A stretch of DNA of 9,785 bases from SIG78 sp045533055 (GTDB taxonomy: Bacteria; Verrucomicrobiota; Lentisphaeria; Victivallales; Victivallaceae): contig JAZSHD010000226.1 of assembly GCA_045533055.1 (NCBI GenBank), forward strand, positions 1 through 9,785, in the 5' to 3' direction. How positions within the stretch are numbered: position 1 is the first letter of the stretch; every line of letters starts with the position of its first letter. The position numbers and the translations under genes were made by a program. This document shows positions 1 through 5,542 of the stretch, one piece after another. Below the pieces are notes generated by a model. The model had not been told where the DNA came from, made no database searches, and saw only the letters and a program-made list of their open reading frames with translations.

Positions 1-36
1 GCACTTTTCTTTTTGCAAAGCCAAAAAGAAAAGTGC
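1..36. repeat. Perfect 15-bp inverted repeat
   Basis: Bases 1-15 are the exact reverse complement of 22-36, separated by a 6-base spacer. The stem is mostly runs of T and A closed by GCAC/GTGC. No T-run follows the stem on the plus strand, and the window edge hides the other side, so it is not a clear terminator. Together with the second palindrome at 68-120 it looks like a dispersed intergenic palindromic element. That classification is inference. Confidence 0.75.
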
Positions 37-67
37 CAATAAAAGGTTTGGGAAAAAGGGGTGGAGT

Positions 68-120
68 TTGAGGAGGGGAAAAAGGACCTTTCCTCCAAAA
101 GGTCTTTTTCCCCTCCTCAA
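68..120. repeat. Long imperfect palindrome upstream of the sigma factor gene
   Basis: The left arm (68-90) pairs with the right arm (99-120) over 22 base pairs with one bulged G. The loop is about 8 bases. The left arm is purine-only at first (AGGAGGGGAAAAAGGA) and the right arm is pyrimidine-rich, so RNA from either strand would form a very stable hairpin. No U-tract follows on either strand, which argues against a simple terminator. It ends 28 bases before the sigma factor start codon. It could therefore lie in that gene's 5' leader, or it could be a mobile palindrome. The sequence also stays open in the sigma factor frame back to a TTG at 68, but that extension only encodes the palindrome. 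Confidence 0.75.
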
Positions 121-148
121 GATTCAACCACATTTACAAAATATTATT

Positions 149-760
149 ATGGCATTTACTACTAGAAAATCTTTGTTGGCTCGGGTTCGCGGCGGTGATG
201 AGGTTTCGTGGAGTGAGTTTTATGCGGCGTACAAGCCGTTGATTTTGCTTTGCGGGGGCGATTGCGGTTTGACGGCGGATGAGAAGGAAGAGTTGGTTCA
301 GCAGGTGATGTGCGAGCTTTTCCAGAAAGACATTGTGGAAAAATACGATCCGGAGAATATTCCGGAAGGGGTCACATTTGTTTACGATCCGGCGAAGGGG
401 CGGTTCCGGCATTTCTTGCGGAAAATTATCCGTAATCAGGCGTTAAAAATCGTCCGGAAGCGTAAGGATACGAGTTCGCTGAACGATGAAAACAATCCGA
501 TCGAACTTGGCAGTGAAGATGCGTGGAACGCGGTCTGGGATGAAGAGTGGTACAAACATTTGTTGAATATGGCATTAGTGGAGTTGAAAGAGCGGGTTCA
601 GCCGGAAACTTATGCGGCGTTTGAGATGTACGCATTGCATGAGCGGAACGCCGAAGAAGTGGCAAAGTTTCTGAATATATCTGTATCAAGCATATATACC
701 GCTAAAAGCCGCTGTATAAGCACTTTGCGTGAAATAATCAAAACTCTGGACGAAAGATGA
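149..760 (+). CDS. RNA polymerase sigma-70 family (ECF-like) sigma factor
   Basis: This 203-residue protein should bind core RNA polymerase and direct it to a specific promoter set. Residues about 6-105 match sigma region 2: an acidic helix with EELVQQVMCELF, then YDPAKGRFRHFLRKIIRNQALK, where the basic and aromatic residues would contact and melt the -10 element. Residues about 143-197 match region 4, with the helix-turn-helix AEEVAKFLNISVSSIYTAKSR for -35 binding. The linker is acidic. Length and two-domain layout fit ECF-type factors. I chose ATG 149 because a longer reading to TTG 68 would translate the palindrome at 68-120. No good Shine-Dalgarno precedes 149 (the leader is A/T-rich), so the start is likely but not certain. 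It heads an operon: the next gene begins 4 bases after its stop. The MAFTTRKSLL start resembles, from memory, factors expanded in Lentisphaerota. Confidence 0.9.
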   Translation: MAFTTRKSLLARVRGGDEVSWSEFYAAYKPLILLCGGDCGLTADEKEELVQQVMCELFQKDIVEKYDPENIPEGVTFVYDPAKGRFRHFLRKIIRNQALKIVRKRKDTSSLNDENNPIELGSEDAWNAVWDEEWYKHLLNMALVELKERVQPETYAAFEMYALHERNAEEVAKFLNISVSSIYTAKSRCISTLREIIKTLDER

Positions 761-764
761 TTTT

Positions 765-983
765 ATGAAACACTACACCAAAGAAGAATTGGATTTGTAC
801 CGCCACGGCAAGATGTCAGTTTTAAGCCGGATAAGCTGCACATCGCACTTGAAAGAGTGCAAAGAGTGTGCTAAATTATTGGAAGAGCTGAAAGAAGACG
901 ATCAACTGCTGGAACACCTCCGCAGCAGCATACAAATCTACAAAGATTTAACCGAAATAAAACCTGCCGCCAGCACAGTGTGA
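765..983 (+). CDS. Small ZAS/zf-HC2-type zinc-binding anti-sigma-like protein
   Basis: This is a 72-residue soluble protein. Residues 25-35 read C-x2-H-x3-C-x2-C (CTSHLKECKEC), which contains the HxxxCxxC zinc motif of ZAS-type anti-sigma factors. The motif sits between a short N-terminal helix (YTKEELDLYRHG) and a charged helix (residues 36-60), as in zf-HC2 domains. Such proteins bind and occlude their sigma factor. Here the partner would be the sigma factor whose stop lies 4 bases upstream, and the spacing suggests translational coupling. Many anti-sigma factors of this class continue into a transmembrane helix and a periplasmic sensor. This one stops after the zinc domain, so the membrane part may be supplied by the next two genes. 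The motif and position are seen; the anti-sigma role is inferred. Confidence 0.7.
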   Translation: MKHYTKEELDLYRHGKMSVLSRISCTSHLKECKECAKLLEELKEDDQLLEHLRSSIQIYKDLTEIKPAASTV

Positions 984-996
984 GGGTGGGAAAGAT

Positions 997-2091
997 ATGC
1001 ATAGCAGATCATATAATCAACAAAAATTGGTAACTATGTTTAAGAAAATTAAAAATTTATTGATTGGTGTGCTTCTTATCTTGGCTGCTCTCTGGCTTTT
1101 GCTGGGGGGACGGGCCACCAGCGATATTTCGGTGCTTGACCGCTTGCCCGATCATGATTATATTGCTGAAATCAATGAGCTTATGAAACAGCAGCGCTGG
1201 GGCGAAGCTAAAACCCTTTGCGAAGATGTTATTGCTTTGGATTTGCCTTGTGCCAAAGATGCCAACGCACTGAAGGAAAAAAGCGAAAGCGAGTCCAAAA
1301 AGATCTTCAACCGTCTTTATAAAGTCGGTAAAGGTTTTATCACCGGCGAGCCAGACAAATCTTTGGAAGAACTGGGCGGCAGTGTGGCTTCGGATATGTT
1401 CATGTATGGTGATATTCGGGACCTTGCCAAACAGGGCTACTATAAAATCACTGGCAAAGAAACTGATGCCGTGGTTGCCGCTTTGGCTGCTTTGGGCTTG
1501 GCAACTGAATTTTTTGATGTTGCCGATTGGGCTCCGGCGGCTTTGAAAGCTTTTCGCAAGATCGGAGCCATTACTGATTCTATGGGCAAATATATCATAA
1601 AGTTATCTGCTGATATTGTTAAGACCAAAAAACTTAACTCTGCCTGCAAAACTTTTTTCAAAAATCTGAGTACTTTGCTTAATAAAGCAGGATTTATCCG
1701 TTCCGGCAGTATTGTAAAGCATGCAAAAAATGCCGATGAAATCGCTGTGTTGGCAAAAAGTGCAGAAAAATCGCCTCACGCAACCCATCTGGTCGCCCGG
1801 GCGGCGGATAAGCAAACTTGCGAAGTTATAGAAGCGGTAAATAAACACAAAGATTCTCCCGCTTTAATGAAAAAAATCGCTCAAAAAGGTGCCGATTCCG
1901 TAAAATTGATCACCAGAGGTGGCAAGATATTGCATAAAAAACATCTTGCCCAATTCTTGCGGCAGCTCTTGGGCGGATACTTTTATTTACTCTGCTTGAT
2001 ACTGTTCGGCTGCGGAGGATTTTTGATTTACCGCTCAGTAAAGAGTATTAAAAATATTTTTCCGTTCAAAAATAAAAAAGCAAAAGCATAA
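997..2091 (+). CDS. Two-helix membrane protein of unknown function, sigma factor operon
   Basis: This 364-residue protein has a transmembrane helix at about residues 20-37 and another at about 327-346, followed by a basic tail (FPFKNKKAKA). The roughly 290 residues between them probably face the periplasm. Residues 52-82 look like a single TPR-type helical hairpin (YIAEINELMKQQRWGEAKTL). A small, alanine-rich, moderately hydrophobic stretch follows at 157-185 (AVVAALAALGLATEFFDVAD). The later part is rich in A and K helices. The layout recalls, from memory, a widespread group of uncharacterised bitopic membrane proteins in Gram-negatives, but I cannot name the family. A GAGGG stretch lies upstream of ATG 997; a second in-frame ATG at 1036 has no ribosome-binding site. 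It starts 13 bases after the anti-sigma-like gene, so it probably belongs to the same regulatory unit. A role in sensing or transmitting a signal is inference. Confidence 0.7.
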   Translation: MHSRSYNQQKLVTMFKKIKNLLIGVLLILAALWLLLGGRATSDISVLDRLPDHDYIAEINELMKQQRWGEAKTLCEDVIALDLPCAKDANALKEKSESESKKIFNRLYKVGKGFITGEPDKSLEELGGSVASDMFMYGDIRDLAKQGYYKITGKETDAVVAALAALGLATEFFDVADWAPAALKAFRKIGAITDSMGKYIIKLSADIVKTKKLNSACKTFFKNLSTLLNKAGFIRSGSIVKHAKNADEIAVLAKSAEKSPHATHLVARAADKQTCEVIEAVNKHKDSPALMKKIAQKGADSVKLITRGGKILHKKHLAQFLRQLLGGYFYLLCLILFGCGGFLIYRSVKSIKNIFPFKNKKAKA

Positions 2092-2110
2092 TTTAAAAAA
2101 GGAGTTTTTC

Positions 2111-2632
2111 ATGCTTGAAATTTTATCCAATCCATTTGTTATCGGCATCTTGAGTTTTATAGCCGGGGCATTGTTTGTTTATATAAAATCTGTCATTAAG
2201 CAAAGAGAGCTTAAAAATGAGATCAAAAGCCTCAAAAATAATATTGTAACCTCGATGGATGAACATCGGGTCAATGTCGAAAAAATCAAAGCTCTTGAAG
2301 AGCAGGTAAACAATCAGAAAGTAACTATTCAAATATTGAAGGAAAAACCTTCCCAGCGGGATTTGCGGGAGCTGCGCCAGTATGCCGAGGCTTGTGCAAT
2401 GATGACTAAAAAAGCCCCCGGTTTTGCTCAAGCCTGGCAGAATTGTTTGGAAGAAATTGCCAAAAAGGAAGAAGATGAATCTTTGGGACGGATAATTTTC
2501 ACCAAACCATTACAAAAAGTGATAAATTTTTTCAAACGCCCGACCGCATTGGTGGAAGCAAAAGAAGTTTCTGACATTGCCGCAGCTGAATGTGATGATT
2601 GCAAACTGCTGGATGAGCAAAAAAAGCGATAA
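2111..2632 (+). CDS. Membrane-anchored coiled-coil protein of unknown function
   Basis: This 173-residue protein begins with a transmembrane helix (about residues 8-25, IGILSFIAGALFVYIK). A heptad-like charged stretch at about 30-78 should form a coiled coil. A helical region with LRELRQYAEACAMM follows, and the C-terminal tail ends in CDDCKLLDEQKKR. The CxxC pair at 161-164 could bind metal or form a disulfide. The positive residues after the helix (IKSVIKQR) suggest that most of the protein lies in the cytoplasm, the compartment of the sigma factor. A good Shine-Dalgarno (AAGGAG) precedes ATG 2111. It follows the previous stop by 19 bases, and an intrinsic terminator lies 23 bases after its own stop, so it is the last gene of the sigma operon. 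I do not recognise a family. Confidence 0.7.
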   Translation: MLEILSNPFVIGILSFIAGALFVYIKSVIKQRELKNEIKSLKNNIVTSMDEHRVNVEKIKALEEQVNNQKVTIQILKEKPSQRDLRELRQYAEACAMMTKKAPGFAQAWQNCLEEIAKKEEDESLGRIIFTKPLQKVINFFKRPTALVEAKEVSDIAAAECDDCKLLDEQKKR

Positions 2633-2655
2633 ATAATCAAAAATCAAATTTTTCG

Positions 2656-2693
2656 TCCGCAATTTGGAAATTTTGCCAAGTTGCGGATTTTTT
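2656..2693 (+). terminator. Intrinsic terminator of the sigma factor operon
   Basis: A 12-bp stem (2656-2667 with 2676-2687, one G-U pair, GC-rich base TCCGCAA) with an 8-base loop is followed directly by six T residues. It lies 23 bases after the stop of the coiled-coil gene and cleanly closes the four-gene operon. Confidence 0.85.
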
Positions 2694-2746
2694 CTGTAAG
2701 ATTTGGCTTTTTTTCGATAGTATGTTTGGTAAAAGAGAGTTTTTGA

Positions 2747-2860
2747 ATGGGAGAATTGATTATGTTGTTTGAAGAAAAAAATACCGGACGCACTAACAGT
2801 TGTGGTTGTTTGGCTCTTATCATTATTGTTGTATTGCTAAATTCATTGACCCGCTGTTGA
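2747..2860 (+). CDS. Candidate 37-residue membrane microprotein
   Basis: A short open frame starts at ATG 2747, with an AAAAGAGAG ribosome-binding sequence at 2731-2739, 7 bases upstream. A second in-frame ATG at 2762 lacks one. The product has a polar N-terminus (MGELIMLFEEKNTGRTNS), a CGC motif, and a single hydrophobic helix (CLALIIIVVLLNSL) near the C-terminus, ending TRC. It lies between two intrinsic terminators: the sigma operon ends at 2693, and another terminator overlaps this stop codon. That arrangement makes it look like its own transcription unit. I could not find a convincing promoter in the 50 bases upstream. The frame is short enough to occur by chance. The ribosome-binding site, the hydrophobic segment and the abutting terminator are the reasons to call it. 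Confidence 0.5.
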   Translation: MGELIMLFEEKNTGRTNSCGCLALIIIVVLLNSLTRC

Positions 2861-2881
2861 AAAAAATTTTCAACTTTTTTT
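2856..2881 (+). terminator. Intrinsic terminator overlapping the microprotein stop codon
   Basis: An 8-bp stem (GTTGAAAA 2856-2863 with TTTTCAAC 2867-2874) and a 3-base loop are followed by seven T residues. The stem is A/T-rich, so strength is uncertain. The TGA stop of the 37-codon gene (2858-2860) is within the left arm. It also insulates the repeat-protein gene that starts at 2958. Confidence 0.7.
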
Positions 2882-2944
2882 ATGATTGGACGCAAGATGT
2901 CTTACCCCTGGTGGTAGATTGTTGGTGGGGTGTGAAATTTTAAT

Positions 2945-3008
2945 AAAGGAGTGTTTTATGAAGATCGTTAGAAAAATTGTTGCCGTTGGTTTGTTGAGTG
3001 TTGGTTTG
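2945..3008 (+). repeat. Start/signal-peptide module, copy 1
   Basis: This 64-base stretch covers the Shine-Dalgarno AAAGGAG, the spacer, the ATG and the first 17 codons of the repeat-protein gene. It matches 3999-4062 with only two mismatches, both within codons (GTT/GTC and GCC/GTC). The match starts just upstream of the ribosome-binding site and stops near the end of the hydrophobic core of the signal peptide. Confidence 0.9.
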
Positions 3009-3977
3009 GTGTCGGACGCGGGTGCTGCCACGGCAGATATTGTTGAAAAATTGCAGAAAAATCCACAGTCATTAGATCTGCATACTGTGGAGTGGGACAA
3101 TATCGATCCTTGGACCTGGCGGGAAATTCTGCTCAAACAACCGCAACTGGCAAAGTATTGTAATTGGAGCAAATTCTCTGGTTGTAACTGGGCTCTTTTA
3201 CTTGCCGACGCTCCGCAGTTTGCTGATAAATGTGATTGGAGCAAACTTGATGAAACTGATTGGCAGGAACTTTTTGCCAAACAACCGCAGCTGGCTGCCA
3301 AATGTGATTGGAACAAATATCGGGCAATACATCAAAAAGGTTCTGTTGCACCTGAATTGCTCAAAACTCTTATCGATAAACCTGATTCTCTTGATTTACA
3401 GGCGGTTCCCTGGGGCGGAATCGATCCTTGGATCTGGCGGGAAATTCTGCTCAAACAGCCGCAACTTGCAAAGTATTGTAATTGGAATAAGTTTTCCGGT
3501 CACAACTGGGCCCTTTTACTTGCCGATGCTCCGCAGTTTGCTGACAAATGTGATTGGAACAAGCTTGATGAAAATGCCTGGCGGAAACTTATAACCAAAC
3601 AGCCGCAGTTCGCTGAAAAATGCAGTTTCAAAAAGTTTTCTGCTCACGGATGGGTATTGATGATGATTGAGTTGCCGCAATTTGCCGATAAGTGCAACTG
3701 GGATATTTTAACAGGTGATAATTGGTGTTTTTTATTGATTTATCAGCCTCGATTTGCTGACAAATGTGATTGGAACAAGTTAACTGGCAATAACTGGACT
3801 GATTTACTCAAACGCCACCCGCAGTTTGCTGATAAATGTAATTGGAGCAAGCTTTCCACTGATAACTGGTGCTGTTTGTATCAAAAGCATCCGACAATGG
3901 TAAAAAAGACTTGTCACGGCAAGCTGAATTTGCTTAAAATCAGGATATTGTCTGTATGGAATAAAATTATGAAATAA
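2958..3977 (+). CDS. Exported 24-residue tryptophan/cysteine repeat protein
   Basis: This 339-residue protein has a signal peptide (MKIVRKIVAVGLLSVGLVSD) with an AGAA cleavage-type site near residue 24, so it is probably periplasmic. The mature part is built of 24-residue units beginning at W54, W78 and W102, then, after a linker at about 120-135, at W160, 184, 208, 232, 256, 280 and 304. A typical unit reads W-x2-LL-x4-PQFADKC-[DN]W-xKL-[ST]G-xN. Nearly every unit carries one Cys, at the same position. Residues 30-126 and 136-232 are a further tandem duplication (offset 106 residues). The fold is probably a helical solenoid used for binding; no catalytic motif is visible. I recall similar PQFADKC repeats in related genomes but cannot name the family. 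ATG 2958 is chosen over an in-frame ATG at 2886 because it has AAAGGAG 7 bases upstream and starts the signal peptide. The end (KIRILSVWNKIMK) is basic. Confidence 0.85.
   Translation: MKIVRKIVAVGLLSVGLVSDAGAATADIVEKLQKNPQSLDLHTVEWDNIDPWTWREILLKQPQLAKYCNWSKFSGCNWALLLADAPQFADKCDWSKLDETDWQELFAKQPQLAAKCDWNKYRAIHQKGSVAPELLKTLIDKPDSLDLQAVPWGGIDPWIWREILLKQPQLAKYCNWNKFSGHNWALLLADAPQFADKCDWNKLDENAWRKLITKQPQFAEKCSFKKFSAHGWVLMMIELPQFADKCNWDILTGDNWCFLLIYQPRFADKCDWNKLTGNNWTDLLKRHPQFADKCNWSKLSTDNWCCLYQKHPTMVKKTCHGKLNLLKIRILSVWNKIMK
3117..3914 (+). repeat. Coding tandem repeats, 72-base unit, with a 318-base higher-order duplication
   Basis: Ten 72-base units encode the 24-residue W-repeats. On top of this, about 3045-3335 and 3363-3653 are copies offset by 318 bases. 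Nucleotide identity is clearly higher between those copies than between neighbouring units, for example around 3117-3200 and 3435-3518. This points to a recent duplication of a multi-unit block. Confidence 0.9.
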
Positions 3978-3998
3978 ATAGTTCTGATTTATAAATGA

Positions 3999-4062
3999 AA
4001 AGGAGTGTTTTATGAAGATCGTCAGAAAAATTGTTGTCGTTGGTTTGTTGAGTGTTGGTTTG
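3999..4062 (+). repeat. Start/signal-peptide module, copy 2
   Basis: Second copy of the 64-base module at 2945-3008, offset by 1054 bases and 62/64 identical by eye. It carries the ribosome-binding site and first 17 codons of the DUF4349 gene. Sequence upstream and downstream of the module is unrelated to that around copy 1. Confidence 0.9.
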
Positions 4063-5175
4063 TTGGTTCTTGGCGTTTGGGCTGGCTGGCGAATGGCTCC
4101 CTATGGTGTTGCTTGTGGTGCTGGTGCTATTTCTCCTCCTGCTGCCGGTTATAATTTTGCTCCGGAACCCGCCGTCCAATGGGGGAGCGGCTCTGCCGAT
4201 AATTCTTCCCCAACGGAATCCGGACGCAAACAGCAATTTACGGCTGAATTGCAGCTGCAAACAACTGATGAATCAAATGTTGTGGTCAAAAAGGTTACGG
4301 AACTGGCTGAAAAGTTTTCCGGATACTCTGTTTACTCCAACATGGTCAGCGTAAAAGTCAAGGTGCCGGTAAAAAACAGCAAGTTTTTTTTAGCTGAAGT
4401 CGAACGGCTAGGCACGGTGATGTTCCGGGAAATCACTTCGCAGGATGTTACAAGTGAATATCGTGATTTGGAGCTTAAATGCAGAAATCTCCGGTCTTTG
4501 CGTGACCGCCTTGCCGGACTTTTGAAAAAGGCGGAAATGGTGAATGATATTCTGAAAATCGAATCCGAACTTGCCCGGATCACTACCGAGCTGGAACAGG
4601 CGACCGGATTGTTCAAGGTTTTGAAAAATTCGGTCGATATGGTTACTGTTAATGTAAAATTGACCACCGGAAAGATCGAGCCCCAGCGGCTTCCCGTAGC
4701 GTGGATATCGTGGTTGGGCAGACTTAACGATCTTAATGTTGTAAACTATGGTGCTATTATCGAGGAGGAGTTTACTGTTGAAGCAAACTTGCCCGAAGGT
4801 TTTGCAACCTGTTACTGTAACAAAAATATGATCAATGCTGTTGACGGCAATATGTCGGTATTGCAAGTAAAAACTCACGACGACTTGCCGGGAGCAACAC
4901 CGGAGTTTTATCAGAAACTTATTGCCAAACGACTCAAAGCAGGCTACTATGACTTTAAAGATGTTGCCTGTAAAAATATCTCTTTGCCGGACAATCGCCG
5001 CGGCTGTCTTGTTTCTGCCTGTATTGGTGATTATTCTTATTATGTCGCAGTTGTTTTCTACAAATCCGGTTGGTTTTGCAAGCAAAATAAGATATTGGTA
5101 ATTGAACTTTACGGCAAAACCGCCAATGTGGAAAAAGTCAATATGAATGAGATAATCAAAGGGTTTCAGTTTTAA
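4012..5175 (+). CDS. DUF4349 family exported/membrane-anchored protein with extra C-terminal domain
   Basis: This 387-residue protein has a hydrophobic N-terminal segment (residues 5-25) that acts as a signal or anchor. A Gly/Pro/Ser-rich stretch (30-72) follows. Residues about 74-218 match DUF4349: a beta-rich start with VTELAEKFSGYSV, then SQDVTSEYRDLELKCRNLRS, a coiled-coil region with LLKKAEMVNDILKIESELAR, and a closing strand SVDMVTVNVKLT. DUF4349 proteins normally end in a transmembrane helix. Here residues 245-387 instead form a soluble mixed alpha/beta segment (EEFTVEANLPEGFATCY to IIKGFQF), which vaguely resembles a PsbP/Mog1-like fold; that comparison is weak. The molecular role of DUF4349 is not known to me. 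A VAC at 33-35 is not a good lipobox. The gene lies 34 bases after the repeat-protein gene, shares its start module and is probably co-transcribed with it. Confidence 0.85.
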   Translation: MKIVRKIVVVGLLSVGLLVLGVWAGWRMAPYGVACGAGAISPPAAGYNFAPEPAVQWGSGSADNSSPTESGRKQQFTAELQLQTTDESNVVVKKVTELAEKFSGYSVYSNMVSVKVKVPVKNSKFFLAEVERLGTVMFREITSQDVTSEYRDLELKCRNLRSLRDRLAGLLKKAEMVNDILKIESELARITTELEQATGLFKVLKNSVDMVTVNVKLTTGKIEPQRLPVAWISWLGRLNDLNVVNYGAIIEEEFTVEANLPEGFATCYCNKNMINAVDGNMSVLQVKTHDDLPGATPEFYQKLIAKRLKAGYYDFKDVACKNISLPDNRRGCLVSACIGDYSYYVAVVFYKSGWFCKQNKILVIELYGKTANVEKVNMNEIIKGFQF

Positions 5176-5207
5176 GCAAACGTATTGCTCAAAGGTCCCG
5201 CCAAGAA
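5168..5207 (+). repeat. Cassette-flanking direct repeat, left copy
   Basis: The segment 5168-5207 matches 6992-7034: 13 identical bases (AGTTTTAAGCAAA), a 3-base length difference, then 27 identical bases ending CCCGCCAAGAA. It spans the stop codon of the DUF4349 gene. The frame stays open after that TAA in both copies and would read xVLLKGPAKxL. The two copies bracket the three genes at 5300-6917. Confidence 0.85.
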
Positions 5208-5299
5208 ACTTTAAGTGGAAGAATGAATGATTTACATCAAAAAAAGATCGTGATTGTTAACAGTAAATGAAATTAAACCTGAAAAAAAAGGAGATTTGT

Positions 5300-5506
5300 A
5301 TGGTGATCAATGCTAAATTCTATGTGGCAGTAAAAGTGGTAGCTGTTATTGTTCTGATTGTTCTGGCTTTTTTTGTCGGAAAGATGCGTGGAGACATCAA
5401 GTACCTCGAAACTGGGTACAAGGAGGGATACAATGAGGGATACGGTGTGGCTCTCCAGGAGTGGGCCCGTATATTAGATGGCAACAAGAAAGCGAAAAAT
5501 GATTGA
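5300..5506 (+). CDS. Small membrane protein with GY-repeat tail
   Basis: This 68-residue protein has one transmembrane helix (about residues 7-26, FYVAVKVVAVIVLIVLAFFV) followed by a basic patch and a polar tail. The tail has a strict four-residue period, GYKEGYNEGYGV (residues 39-50), and ends in charged residues. No family is recognised; GY-type tails may mediate weak self-association or protein contacts. ATG 5300 is chosen because AAGGAG lies 6 bases upstream. An in-frame ATG at 5267 would add 11 lysine-rich residues and place that ribosome-binding site inside the gene. It is the first gene after the left direct repeat and lies 36 bases upstream of the next gene, so it is probably co-transcribed with it and the radical SAM gene. 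Confidence 0.7.
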   Translation: MVINAKFYVAVKVVAVIVLIVLAFFVGKMRGDIKYLETGYKEGYNEGYGVALQEWARILDGNKKAKND

Positions 5507-5542
5507 ATGAAGCAATAAATTGCAACTTCAGGAGAAAAATAA

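Noticed and set aside
68..148. N-terminal extension of the sigma factor from TTG 68
   Set aside because: It would translate the palindrome at 68-120. The sigma region 2 homology begins at the MAFTTRKSLL start (149).
2886..2957. Longer start for the W-repeat protein at ATG 2886
   Set aside because: It has no ribosome-binding site and would bury the signal peptide. ATG 2958 has AAAGGAG and matches the start of the DUF4349 gene.
3117..3914. CRISPR-like array
   Set aside because: The period is an exact 72 bases in an open reading frame with no unique spacers; it is a protein repeat.
4408..5085. Minus-strand open frame of 225 codons opposite the DUF4349 gene
   Set aside because: It lies wholly opposite a recognisable family, has no family likeness and looks like a shadow frame.
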